From: Paenibacillus pabuli NBRC 13638 | GTDB lineage: Bacteria; Bacillota; Bacilli; Paenibacillales; Paenibacillaceae | NCBI RefSeq assembly: GCF_001514495.1 | Contig: NZ_BCNM01000018.1 | Coordinates: 97,759-161,758 of the forward strand | DNA: 64,000 nt | Direction: 5' to 3' | Shown: positions 25,129 through 33,836 of the stretch, in pieces | Layout of the letters: every line of letters begins with the position of its first letter | Position numbering within the stretch: the stretch's first letter is position 1 | Position numbers and translations under genes: made by a program | The notes under the pieces: generated by a model | What the model was told of the DNA's origin: nothing | The model's input: the letters and a program-made list of their open reading frames with translations, nothing else | Database searches by the model: none

Positions 25129-27396
25129 TCAAGCTTTTGTATTATTCTCACGATCCCACTTCACCTGAATCTCCACCTTGTTCTTACTGCCATGTTCGTA
25201 CTTCAACAGTACGGTTTTCGATTCCGAGTCCCATTCCCATCTGATCGGTACCGACTTGTCTTGATCAATACCGCACACGGATATAGGTTCAAGTGGACAG
25301 TAGAATCTGGCCGTGGCCTGCATGTTTGACGGGCCTTTGGCTGCACATTGAAAACCTGTATTGGTTAACTTCAGATCTTCAATTCTGGAAGAAGCGGAGA
25401 TCAGGCTGACCTTGCCTTGTTGTGGCTTTCCGGCCGTAATGTCGTATAACAATGCTTGTTCACCAGGGGCTAACCTGACTTCTTGCCGAACATGCAGGGT
25501 AGGATCGAACAAGTCTACAACCGGACCTTGGATAACCAACGGTTCTTCAGATACCGACTCATCCAGGACAGAGGCAATGATGTAGGGCCCCCGTTTGATT
25601 TTAAAATAATGCTTGGCATCCCAACGGAGGTTGGAATCCTGTAGTCTCTCCCATGTTTCTTTCACAGTCTGGCGAAGTTGATCTGCACCCGCTTTACTTG
25701 ACGTACATGCAGCCGGATGTACAGGGAGCCAATGCACCGCCCCTTTGCCCACAGGATGAATCCCTTCCTGTTCTACCTTAAGCCCCAGCTGTTCAAACAA
25801 GTGCTCTCGTGGGGAGTGATACCTGGTATTCGTGCTTTCCCTGCGCTGGTCATCATTCCACCATGCCCGGATGTTGTGATAGGGGTCGCTGTCGTCTCCC
25901 ACATAGATCATCGCACCACCGTCCTGTACCCATTGGGCCAGTGCATAATGGATATCGGAGTGCTCCGGCTTCATGTACTCATAACTCAACAGCAGGACAC
26001 GATATGGAGCCAGGTAATGTGGATAGCGCCTCACATTATCAAGCTGGACGGGTCTCACAGGTATTCCGTGTTTAAGCAATGGCAGAGCAAGACCGTAGAA
26101 TGGAGAGAAATCCAGCAGCTCCGTGTCGCCATCCGCTTGGAATCCTTCCGGATCTGTACCATCATATTTTCCAGCATTCGGTGCCTCCGGCTCAGGCTTC
26201 ATGCGTTGAAACATGGCCGAGTCGGCGATCAATACACCAATGTGGGGAGATTCACCATCCATTTCAATCTGGTCCTGATCCATATTTCCAAGCGTGTGCA
26301 TGACATGCAGCAATGTTGTTGCATAGTCAGGTGGAATCTGCTCTTTATGCGCGCCTTCATCAGACAGATATGACCCTTGGAAGATTCTGCGCGGCCAAGG
26401 GGCGACCTCGTAATGGGAAACCCCGGGATGCAGCAGGGAAGCAGCAACGGTCTTCAGGTAGTTCTGTTTATAGTCGGCCCATGAATATATCGGATTGTCC
26501 TCGATGGGATCATGCAGAAACCACATCCGTCTGTCTGTACCCCTCACAAGCTCTTGCATGACACCATATTCCAGGTAAGCAGTTTCAAACGTACGTTCTT
26601 TGCGCACCCCTTCATACACGTTCGGTGTGCGTGAAGTCCCGGTCCAGATTTGCGCAATATATCCATCTACGGAGGGAAGCTCTATCAATCGAGACTGCGG
26701 GCTAACAATTCGCCACTGCGTATAATTGATCAAGCTGTGGGTCGGGACGTAGAATCGCAAGATGCGACTGTAACGTTTTAAGGCATAATCTTTCATCTCG
26801 GTACACAATCGGTCTAACACACGCGTGTATAAATACGCTTTCAATTTGGAGGCCCGAAACTGTGCATCAGGTGACGAATGAGGCGCAATCCAGGGTTCTT
26901 TGTAATACAGCTGCCATTCTCTCTTAAACGATTCCGAGTACCCCCCATTCACCCAGAATTCAGGTTCTTCCAGATGGATCGCCTCCACACCCGAATCAAC
27001 AGCTGCTCGTATGCGTTCAGCGATATATGTACCAAAGGAAACGGTTGGGACCATGTAAGGAATAATAGGATCCTTGCCATGAACAATCATCTCGCCATTG
27101 CGATCCATCTGGGCTTCATCCCAATGCGTTTCCCCGTCTACTTCCCCGTCCAGATAGTCGTTATAGGTCCCCCATGCTACTCCTGTCATTAAATGCACGA
27201 CGTACCCTTTATCCTTCCACTGCTGAATACGTTGCGGCATCGTTTCGTCAATTCCATACACCATGACAAAATCCGTTTGCAGATCATAATCGGGATGATA
27301 CGGTGCTGATTCCTGAAATCCGGTTCGTTCTTCTTTCCGATCTCTGACCACAGCCTTGACCTCCCTGCCCTTGTTGGATGGGTCTTTCGTTGTCAA
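25129..27396 (-). CDS. Unclassified large protein of the glycan locus, probable glycoside hydrolase-like
   Basis: About 755 residues, no signal peptide, not assigned to a known family. The first 330 residues read like a TIM barrel: TDFVMVYGIDETMPQRIQQW, HLMTGVAWGTYNDYL, GVEAIHLEEPEFWVNGGY with adjacent acids at a strand end, and MWFLHDPIEDNPIYSW. The middle (HIGVLIADSAMF, YRVLLLSYEYMKPEHSDIHY, GGAMIYVGDDSDPYHNI) resembles the glutamine-amidotransferase-like trimerisation domain of GH42-type enzymes. A beta-rich tail follows. The start is uncertain: TTG 27396 with GGTGA, or GTG 27351 with GGGAGG 8 nt upstream. It is the first gene of the operon and likely acts on the imported oligosaccharide (inference). 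Confidence 0.7.
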   Translation of the reverse strand: MTTKDPSNKGREVKAVVRDRKEERTGFQESAPYHPDYDLQTDFVMVYGIDETMPQRIQQWKDKGYVVHLMTGVAWGTYNDYLDGEVDGETHWDEAQMDRNGEMIVHGKDPIIPYMVPTVSFGTYIAERIRAAVDSGVEAIHLEEPEFWVNGGYSESFKREWQLYYKEPWIAPHSSPDAQFRASKLKAYLYTRVLDRLCTEMKDYALKRYSRILRFYVPTHSLINYTQWRIVSPQSRLIELPSVDGYIAQIWTGTSRTPNVYEGVRKERTFETAYLEYGVMQELVRGTDRRMWFLHDPIEDNPIYSWADYKQNYLKTVAASLLHPGVSHYEVAPWPRRIFQGSYLSDEGAHKEQIPPDYATTLLHVMHTLGNMDQDQIEMDGESPHIGVLIADSAMFQRMKPEPEAPNAGKYDGTDPEGFQADGDTELLDFSPFYGLALPLLKHGIPVRPVQLDNVRRYPHYLAPYRVLLLSYEYMKPEHSDIHYALAQWVQDGGAMIYVGDDSDPYHNIRAWWNDDQRRESTNTRYHSPREHLFEQLGLKVEQEGIHPVGKGAVHWLPVHPAACTSSKAGADQLRQTVKETWERLQDSNLRWDAKHYFKIKRGPYIIASVLDESVSEEPLVIQGPVVDLFDPTLHVRQEVRLAPGEQALLYDITAGKPQQGKVSLISASSRIEDLKLTNTGFQCAAKGPSNMQATARFYCPLEPISVCGIDQDKSVPIRWEWDSESKTVLLKYEHGSKNKVEIQVKWDRENNTKA

Positions 27397-27413
27397 TATT
27401 CACCATTTCATAA

Positions 27414-27442
27414 AATATAATATACATTAAGAATATATTCAA
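27414..27442 (-). promoter_or_regulatory. Promoter of the glycan operon
   Basis: On the minus strand, TTGAAT (27442-27437), a 17-bp spacer and TATATT (27419-27414). It lies between the regulator's terminator and the first operon gene. Confidence 0.6.
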
Positions 27443-27443
27443 T
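27426..27443. promoter_or_regulatory. Candidate operator for the GntR-LacI-type regulator
   Basis: ATTAAGAATATATTCAAT is a near-perfect 18-bp palindrome (core GAATATATTC perfect) overlapping the -35 and spacer of the operon promoter. It is the best candidate binding site for the product of the gene at 27516, although the region is AT-rich. Confidence 0.5.
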
Positions 27444-27466
27444 ATGTTTTTTTGAGAAAAATAAAA

Positions 27467-27498
27467 AAGCCCTTTCCGTACATCTACGGAAAAGACTT
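27467..27498 (-). terminator. Terminator of the regulator gene
   Basis: A 14-bp stem containing G-U pairs, with loop GATG, followed on the minus strand by TTTTTTATTTTT. It separates the regulator transcript from the operon promoter. Confidence 0.88.
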
Positions 27499-27515
27499 GA
27501 ATTTAAGTTTTCAAA

Positions 27516-28658
27516 TTACGATAAAGGACAGCTTCCCGTCGTTTGACGAACGACAAGTTCAGGTTCAATCAGAATTTTGCTGAAGCCTGTAAGCTGAGGG
27601 CTATTCCGAATGACTTCGAGAAGCTGGTTGGCTGCACGGATTCCCATCTCTCTCTCAAATTGCTTTACATGCGTAAAAATACTGAATTCCTCCACGATGG
27701 AAGTAGGGTCATCAAAGCTTACAATCGATACATCTTCGGGAATGCGAAGACCGGCTTGCTTGGCCATTTGATAGATCTGAACCCCCAGCCTTCCGTTAAG
27801 CGATATATAAGCAGTCACCATCTTGTTGCTGATATATCGGTACAATGGATGGGATTCTGCATCCTTCAGAACAGGCAGCGGTTTGAAATCTGTAATCATA
27901 TGAGCAGGGTTAATCAATGCTCCTTTATCCTTCAGCGCTTCAATATAACCGTCAATTCGCTCCTGGACCGTGACGGTTTGCAGTGGAGAATCCGAGCAGA
28001 TTGCTATATCACGATGCCCAAGCTCCCATAAATGTTCAACGGCCAGTCTCACGCCCAATCTTCCATCAGCCGCAATGTAATGGGTTTCAACGCCAGGCAA
28101 ATATCGGTCGATCAGCAAAAATGGGAACCCCGATAACTTCATTCCGAGAATCTCCTCGTTATAGTTACCTTCATCCACAGGAAAGATTAACAGCCCCTCA
28201 GCTCCAAGTGCCTTTAGCTCCCTGATCGCGTCCTTTTCTTTCTCGATGCTGCCTTGCGTCAGCATGATCATGCTGCGATAACCTTCCTGATTGAGTGACT
28301 GCTCGATTCCTTCGATGAGTCGAATCGCAAAGTAATCATGAATCGTAGGCATGATCACCCCAATCATTCTTGTACTCGATCTGCCTCCCCTTACTGCCGG
28401 GGATTCAGAAAATGCGGTGTCAGTTTCATCTGTGCCTTCCGCGACAAAACTTCCTTTCCCTGGGACGCGTGCAATCAATTTCTCGTTAGCCAAGCCTGTC
28501 AGGGCATTGACAACTGTAATTTTGCTAACGTTAAATTGATCCATGAGTTCCTTCTCTGTCGGTATTCGATCACCCGGCTTCATTTTTTCCGAAGCAATGA
28601 ATTTGCGGATATAGTCTTGAATTTGTTGGTATAACGGTATTCGATCATTCGTACTCAT
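27516..28658 (-). CDS. GntR-type HTH / LacI-type sensor repressor (AraR-like)
   Basis: About 380 residues. The N-terminal GntR winged helix (RIPLYQQIQDYIRKFIASEK, then IPTEKELMDQFNVSKITVVN) is fused to a periplasmic-binding-protein-like sugar sensor (IGVIMPTIHDYFAIRLIEGI, ADGRLGVRLAVEHLWELGHR, ISLNGRLGVQIY). AraR and related sugar repressors have this architecture. The ATG at 28658 has GGTGATG about 8 nt upstream. Placed directly before the glycan operon, it should release DNA when a mono- or oligosaccharide derived from the substrate binds. Confidence 0.9.
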   Translation of the reverse strand: MSTNDRIPLYQQIQDYIRKFIASEKMKPGDRIPTEKELMDQFNVSKITVVNALTGLANEKLIARVPGKGSFVAEGTDETDTAFSESPAVRGGRSSTRMIGVIMPTIHDYFAIRLIEGIEQSLNQEGYRSMIMLTQGSIEKEKDAIRELKALGAEGLLIFPVDEGNYNEEILGMKLSGFPFLLIDRYLPGVETHYIAADGRLGVRLAVEHLWELGHRDIAICSDSPLQTVTVQERIDGYIEALKDKGALINPAHMITDFKPLPVLKDAESHPLYRYISNKMVTAYISLNGRLGVQIYQMAKQAGLRIPEDVSIVSFDDPTSIVEEFSIFTHVKQFEREMGIRAANQLLEVIRNSPQLTGFSKILIEPELVVRQTTGSCPLS

Positions 28659-28667
28659 GATAATCAC

Positions 28668-28802
28668 ATCACCAATTCATTCATTATATTTTTAATATAT
28701 ATATATAATATATTTTTACACATATAAGTACAATAAACAACCATATAATGCCTGTCAATGCTTCACCATAGGCCCTTGGGTGCAAATAAAACAAAAAAAC
28801 CT
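28668..28802. other. AT-rich 5' region of the regulator gene
   Basis: A low-complexity TA-rich stretch (about 28683-28715) runs upstream of the GntR-LacI gene and includes overlapping TATAAT-like boxes. No convincing gene is present. The promoter of the regulator must lie here, but no single -35/-10 pair stands out. Confidence 0.5.
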
Positions 28803-28826
28803 GCAATATCGATTCTATCGATCTGC
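28803..28826 (-). terminator. Terminator of the FlxA-like gene
   Basis: Stem GCA..ATCGAT/ATCGAT..TGC with a 3-nt loop and one bulge, followed on the minus strand by AGGTTTTTTTG. Confidence 0.75.
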
Positions 28827-28883
28827 TGGCCTTCCAGTATACCTATTTATCCAGAGGAACACGCTTCGTTCACCTGTTTCGCT

Positions 28884-29239
28884 CTATATGCGAATATCAA
28901 ATCGACCATTGCTAGCCGTTGTTGCGTTTGCAATTTCTTGCGGAGAAGCTGCTTGCATGCCATTAGTCGGCGGTTTGGCCGGAGGGGCCTCTTCGTTGCA
29001 GCTGTATCACTGCTTTGGGAGCTTTGCTGTGAGATTTGGGCTTCGATTTGTTTGATTTGCTGCTCTAGCTGTTTTGTTTTGGTTTCCTTGGTTTTCTCAT
29101 CGTCCTTGCTGGATTGTACTTTTTCCAGTTCAGCTTCCAGCTTCGTCTTTTGCTTCTCCAGTTCACTTGTGCTGTTCGAACTGGACGAAGATGTAGATAT
29201 GTAGGATGTCGTGGAACTCACGGCTGAAGAAATATTCAT
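28884..29239 (-). pseudogene. FlxA-like coiled-coil protein with apparent 1-nt frameshift
   Basis: The start is ATG 29239 (AAGGAG 7 nt upstream). The first part is Ser/Thr-rich, then a coiled coil (LEKQKTKLEAELEKVQSS, KQLEQQIKQIEAQISQ) typical of FlxA-like proteins. After ...SDTAATK the same frame becomes basic and unlike the rest and runs to 28847. The -1 frame from base 28994 instead reads EEAPPAKPPTNGMQAASPQ, ending in NGRFDIRI and a stop at 28884, a compositionally natural C-terminus. A single missing base near 28994-28996, a real mutation or a sequence error, would explain this. The function of FlxA-like proteins is unknown. Confidence 0.65.
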
Positions 29240-29330
29240 CATGGCTCTCCTTCTCTTTCTTGGTTCCACTATGTCCCACCCAGACGAAAGAAACGTTAAA
29301 TTCAACTGAAAGATTGCTGAATTAAAAAAA

Positions 29331-29377
29331 CCTTAGAATCCATTGGTTTCCTGACAGGCACCAAATAAATTCTAAGG
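29331..29377 (-). terminator. Terminator of the TraB/GumN-type gene
   Basis: CCTTAGAAT/ATTCTAAGG outer stem with an inner stem (TTGGT..CCTG/CAGG..ACCAA), followed on the minus strand by seven U. Confidence 0.85.
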
Positions 29378-29434
29378 GGATTTCGGATTTTTATATCAGC
29401 CTAATGTGTCAAAGGCTTTCTTTGGTCAAAGCAA

Positions 29435-30646
29435 TCATTTACGCACAACGTTATATCCCTTATCCTTCAGCAATTGGATGACCCCATCCTTACCCAGGAA
29501 GTGACCGGCGCCAACCACGATAAAGTATTCCTCTTGCTTATCACTTTTCAGATAGCCATCGATTTTGTCTGCCATCCCGATATTCCGATCAATCAGCATC
29601 GCTTTGTTATATTCCGGGTCAAAAGCCATGCTATTGGTGAACTCAAGCAATCCTTGGTCATCCCCGGTTTTCCACATTTCAGCCATCTGGTCGACACTAT
29701 CATCAAGCATATCGAAATTGTCGAGCGCAGCGTTCAAATTTTTCTCTTGCAGCTCCTTGGAAAAATCATTGAACATGCCTAACTGGGATTCATATGACTC
29801 CAGCTCCAGCACGGGCAATTTCCGTTCAATGGCTTTCTGAATAAAATACAGATCAATACCCGCAGACGCTTCATACCCAGCCTTTACGGATTTCAGTCTG
29901 CTGATGGTCGTTTCCGCTACCCATGGTTTGAATGTATCAAGAGCATTGGCCTCCAGGCCACTTTGTTTCAAAATGTCACCGAGCTTGGCATAGGTTTCCT
30001 TGGACACATGGTCCTTGAGTGTTGTTCCATCCTGGTATGTTCCCATATCCATAATCAGCTTCTGCTGTGCTTCATCAGCCGCCTTACTGATATCAATCTC
30101 TACACCCAGGTAGTCGGCATCTGCAAAAGCTTCCTCAAACTCCGGACGTAATGGGTAGAAGCTATCATCTGCAATATGCATGGAGCCTACCAGATATACT
30201 GTATTACCATTATGCTCGACTTCCCACATAAAACCACGGGCGCCTTTCCCAGTTGACTGAGACACCAGAAGCACGGTGCGAGATTGCCGATCCCAACGAA
30301 CCTCGTAGCCTGCTGCCTCACCCACAACCCGGATCGGAGCATATGTCACGCCGTTAATCAGCTTTGTCTTGCTTTTCAGCGTGATATCCTTGCCACCCAT
30401 AACGATATGAATGGTACCATTCTCAACGTCCTTCAGCTTGATATCCATCGCTTGAAGTGTTGTTCTCAACGGAACCAGGGTTGTACCCTGATCCACAATA
30501 GGGGAGTGGTTGGTATATTCTACATTTTGATCATTAACCTTCAACCCCGTCTGCTGCGGAGCAGCCATAGCCGGGACTGCTGCTGCCAGCAAACCCGCAG
30601 AAATGATGAGCGATAAGAGCGATTTTCTCCAATTTCTCATATCCAT
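29435..30646 (-). CDS. Exported stalk-domain plus TraB/GumN-domain protein
   Basis: A 403-residue protein with a signal peptide (to about AVPAMA, residue 28). A copper-amine-oxidase N-terminal-like 'stalk' domain follows (about 33-130: TTLVPLRTTLQAMDIKLKDV, NGVTYAPIRVVGEAAGY). A TraB/GumN domain covers about 135-403 with VYLVGSMHIADDSFYPLRP and the closing YFIVVGAGHF and DKGYNVVR motifs. TraB-type domains are thought to be Tiki-like metalloproteases; activity here is inference. The ATG at 30646 follows AAGGAGG. It stands alone downstream of the ABC operon. Confidence 0.88.
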   Translation of the reverse strand: MDMRNWRKSLLSLIISAGLLAAAVPAMAAPQQTGLKVNDQNVEYTNHSPIVDQGTTLVPLRTTLQAMDIKLKDVENGTIHIVMGGKDITLKSKTKLINGVTYAPIRVVGEAAGYEVRWDRQSRTVLLVSQSTGKGARGFMWEVEHNGNTVYLVGSMHIADDSFYPLRPEFEEAFADADYLGVEIDISKAADEAQQKLIMDMGTYQDGTTLKDHVSKETYAKLGDILKQSGLEANALDTFKPWVAETTISRLKSVKAGYEASAGIDLYFIQKAIERKLPVLELESYESQLGMFNDFSKELQEKNLNAALDNFDMLDDSVDQMAEMWKTGDDQGLLEFTNSMAFDPEYNKAMLIDRNIGMADKIDGYLKSDKQEEYFIVVGAGHFLGKDGVIQLLKDKGYNVVRK

Positions 30647-30710
30647 TATTCCTCCTTAGATAGTGTAGGTGTTGTGGTGTTGTCCACCAACCCACCATTG
30701 TAAGCTTGGA

Positions 30711-32009
30711 TCAGATTTTATAAGCCTTCATTGCTTTGAACAATTCCTTGAACGTTGGGCGTTTACCATACATCAGCACACCTGTACGATAGATTTTGGC
30801 TGCGAGCCAGCCGAAGATCATAATCGAAACCAGGAGAATCGCAAGTGACGTCCATATCTGCCAGGTTGGTGCAACGCCTGCCCCAATCCGTACCAGAATC
30901 GCCGTTGGGGAAGTGAACGGAATGAAGCTCGCCACTTTCAACAACAGGATGTTCGGTGTAGCAATACTGAAGATGGCGATATAGAAGGAAACCAGGGACA
31001 ACATCGTAATCGGCAATACGGCCTGCCCCAGTTCTTCTGTCCGACTCACCATCGAGCCAATGGCTGCAAACATCACCGCATACAGGAAGTAGCCCAGAAT
31101 GTAGAAGATCAGTCCATATACAATGACTGCGACATTCACATCACTCAGGTTCATGTTGAAATCACTCAGTACATCGCGGTTATGGGGCAACAGCATATTG
31201 CCGGCAACGACCGCACCGAAAATACCGATTTGCAGCAAACCAACCAAGAAAATACCGATAATTTTACCAAACATCTGGCTCAGCGGAGATACACTTGTAA
31301 TCAGAATTTCCATAATTCGCGAGCTCTTCTCAGCCGTAATTTCGGAAGCAATCATATTACCTGTCATCATCGTTGAAGTGAACAACAGGATAATCAACAG
31401 GTAGACCACAATATAATTGATGCCGCTCATGCCACCTTCCGACTCGGCAGCAGCTCCACTCGAATCCGAATCAAGGCTTTGCTCCGTCAGTTTCACCGGC
31501 GTACTAATAAGCTGTTTTTGCTCCGCCGTAAGTGTATCCTTCACCACCACATCCAGCCTCACAATTTGAAGTGCCGCTTCAATGGGTGCTACAACCTGCG
31601 GAGAGATATCTTCGCTTGAGTACAGGACAGGCTGTGGAAATTCTTGCCCCGCAACAGGCTCAAACTTCAGGTAGCCATCCAGAACCCCTGACTCCACGTC
31701 GGATTTAAGTGCCGCTTCATCTTTACCCGCATCGTTAACGAAGTGATACGTCTGATTACCTTGAGCAGATGAGTATGTCTCCAGTTTCTCAGCTACCTCC
31801 GTTTGTCCTTTGCTCAGCAGACCGATGTTCACAGGATCACTTCCGCCTGCACCACCGCCAATGGAACCCCCATTAAATAAAGTAATGAAATATGGGATAT
31901 TGAGTCCGATCGTAATTAAAAGCGCAAGTACAATGGTCGTCACCATGAAAGACTTCGTTTTCACTTTGTTTTTGAACGTAAATCCGGTAATCGTCCCCAT
32001 TTTATTCAT
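30711..32009 (-). CDS. ABC-2-type permease (NatB-like)
   Basis: About 432 residues: one N-terminal helix, a large extracytoplasmic domain (about residues 45-180) and five to six C-terminal helices with the ABC-2 signature region (SRIMEILITSVSPLSQMFGK). This is the NatB/YhaP arrangement. The ATG at 32009 lies inside the end of the ATPase gene with GGTGAG upstream, so translation is coupled. It probably exports a small molecule or Na+ with the ATPase at 32002-32907. Confidence 0.88.
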   Translation of the reverse strand: MNKMGTITGFTFKNKVKTKSFMVTTIVLALLITIGLNIPYFITLFNGGSIGGGAGGSDPVNIGLLSKGQTEVAEKLETYSSAQGNQTYHFVNDAGKDEAALKSDVESGVLDGYLKFEPVAGQEFPQPVLYSSEDISPQVVAPIEAALQIVRLDVVVKDTLTAEQKQLISTPVKLTEQSLDSDSSGAAAESEGGMSGINYIVVYLLIILLFTSTMMTGNMIASEITAEKSSRIMEILITSVSPLSQMFGKIIGIFLVGLLQIGIFGAVVAGNMLLPHNRDVLSDFNMNLSDVNVAVIVYGLIFYILGYFLYAVMFAAIGSMVSRTEELGQAVLPITMLSLVSFYIAIFSIATPNILLLKVASFIPFTSPTAILVRIGAGVAPTWQIWTSLAILLVSIMIFGWLAAKIYRTGVLMYGKRPTFKELFKAMKAYKI

Positions 32010-32907
32010 TCGACTCACCTACCTCACGAATAAAGATTTGGTTAAGCGTTGGTTCCTTGATTTCAAAATGCTCCACGGTCGTCTGAGCCATCGCTGCTCT
32101 CAGAATTTCCTGTGCCGCTTCCATTTGACCGATATGAATCAGGTATCCGCGCTCATTTTTCTCTACCTTGTTCACACCTGGCAGCTGTTCCAGACCACTC
32201 ACACTGCCTGTTGTGCTCAGGAACACCTGCTCACGCGGATAACGACTCTTGATCTCCTTGATCTCTCCCTGCACTACGGTATTGGAGCGATGCAATATTG
32301 TTATCTGACGGCACAATTCCTCGACGTGCTCCATGCGGTGTGTTGAGAACAGAATGGCCGTACCCTCATCACGCAATTCTTTGACCGTGGACTTAAGCAA
32401 TTCCACGTTCACCGGATCAAGTCCGCTGAAGGCTTCATCCAGAATCAGAATTTGCGGTCTATGCACCACTGCGGCAATAAAGCCCATTTTCTGTTGATTC
32501 CCTTTGGATAATTCCTCAATCTTTTTGTCGTAATACTCTGGCACTTCAAATCGATCCAGCCAATACTTCAGGCTCTGGTCCGCGTCCTTCCCATTCATGC
32601 CGCGCAGCCGGGCCAGGTAGTTGATCTGTTCACTAACTTTTACCTTCGGATACAGACCGCGCTCTTCCGGAAGATAACCCATGATCTGCTGTAATTCCGT
32701 GCTATAGGGTTTTCCATTGTACTGAATATTACCGCTGTCCGGGTGAATAAGCCCCAGCACCATACGCATCGTTGTTGTTTTGCCTGCACCATTGGCTCCG
32801 AGCAGTCCGTAAATCTCCCCTTCTTTTACATTGAGCGTTACTCCATTAACGGCTGTTTTGTCTGCATATTGCTTGACTACCTGCTTCAATTCCAATCGGT
32901 TCATCAT
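32002..32907 (-). CDS. ABC transporter ATP-binding protein (NatA-like)
   Basis: About 301 residues. Walker A GANGAGKTT, Q-loop region YLPEERGLYP, signature LSKGNQQK and Walker B ILILDEAFSGLDP are all intact. The C-terminal domain of about 90 residues is NatA/YhaQ-like. The ATG at 32907 (AGGGAG 7 nt upstream) is chosen over a start 27 nt earlier inside the preceding gene. It pairs with the permease that overlaps its 3' end. Confidence 0.92.
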   Translation of the reverse strand: MMNRLELKQVVKQYADKTAVNGVTLNVKEGEIYGLLGANGAGKTTTMRMVLGLIHPDSGNIQYNGKPYSTELQQIMGYLPEERGLYPKVKVSEQINYLARLRGMNGKDADQSLKYWLDRFEVPEYYDKKIEELSKGNQQKMGFIAAVVHRPQILILDEAFSGLDPVNVELLKSTVKELRDEGTAILFSTHRMEHVEELCRQITILHRSNTVVQGEIKEIKSRYPREQVFLSTTGSVSGLEQLPGVNKVEKNERGYLIHIGQMEAAQEILRAAMAQTTVEHFEIKEPTLNQIFIREVGESNE

Positions 32908-32924
32908 GTATCGTCTCCCTTCGG

Positions 32925-33821
32925 TTATCTCCACTGTGCTGGTGCATACCCAGCAATCCAGAATGCCAGCACTTCATTCAGCTCCAGATTCCGGACTTTC
33001 ATGACCCGGATCCCTGCAAGCTCCAACCGTTCCTGTGCTTCACTGACCCGGGTTGTAATGACCCGGATCAGACCGTTCTCTTCCTGAACCGATTCAACGA
33101 CACCGGGAATGCTCTCAGGGCGCAGCTCGCCTTCATACCAGATTTCCTTCCATTGATCGAGTACGGCATCTTTCTCCGCCATCCCCAGCGACTGTCCACG
33201 ATGCATCAGCACAATGTAGTCTGCAAGCCGCTTCACTTCGTCGGCAATATGCGTGGCAATCAGGATCGTCGTGTCCCCTTCGGCCATGAAACTCCGGAAT
33301 TGCTCCACCATCACCTTCCAGGCAAAGGGGTCCAGTCCCGAAGAAGGTTCATCCAAAATGAGTAATCTGGGACGAGCTGCAAGCGCAGCTGCAATCTCGA
33401 ATTTGCGCCGTTCCCCTTTGGACATTTTGATCAGTTTCACATCAAAAGGCACTTCCATATCATCCATCAGCTGATCAAACAGGTTCATATCCCAACGCGG
33501 GTACCAATAGGATCGGAAGTCAGCTGCTTCCCGAGCAGTGATATGGTTCTCTTCCAATCCACCATTGTCTGCCACAAAACCTATCTGCTGTCTCAGTTCA
33601 ATGGGAAGCGGTCCCTCATGTTGCTGGCCAAACCATGTAATCTGACCGCTATCTGGCAGCACCACTTGCTGCAGCATGTTAAGAAGTGTGCTTTTGCCTG
33701 AACCGTTATGGCCCAGAATGGCAACTACATATCCTTCTGGAATAGTCAGATCGATTGGGCCAATAACTCTGCGTTTTCTCATTTTGGATACACCGTTCAA
33801 CTGAACTGCTATGGGCTCCAT
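32925..33821 (-). CDS. ABC transporter ATP-binding protein (YtrB-like)
   Basis: 298 residues. Walker A GHNGSGKST, signature MSKGERRK, Walker B LLILDEPSSGLDP and switch His in IATH are present. The C-terminal tail is of the YtrB/EcsA type. It lies 15 bp after the GntR regulator gene. Its likely membrane partner is the multi-helix protein encoded upstream of the regulator, in a ytr-like operon of the cell-envelope stress type (inference). Confidence 0.9.
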   Translation of the reverse strand: MEPIAVQLNGVSKMRKRRVIGPIDLTIPEGYVVAILGHNGSGKSTLLNMLQQVVLPDSGQITWFGQQHEGPLPIELRQQIGFVADNGGLEENHITAREAADFRSYWYPRWDMNLFDQLMDDMEVPFDVKLIKMSKGERRKFEIAAALAARPRLLILDEPSSGLDPFAWKVMVEQFRSFMAEGDTTILIATHIADEVKRLADYIVLMHRGQSLGMAEKDAVLDQWKEIWYEGELRPESIPGVVESVQEENGLIRVITTRVSEAQERLELAGIRVMKVRNLELNEVLAFWIAGYAPAQWR

Positions 33822-33836
33822 GAATCCATCACTTCC

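Noticed and set aside
28683..28720. TA-rich repeat as possible replication or attachment site
   Set aside because: Simple AT-rich promoter-type sequence with no DnaA boxes, integrase gene or flanking repeats nearby.
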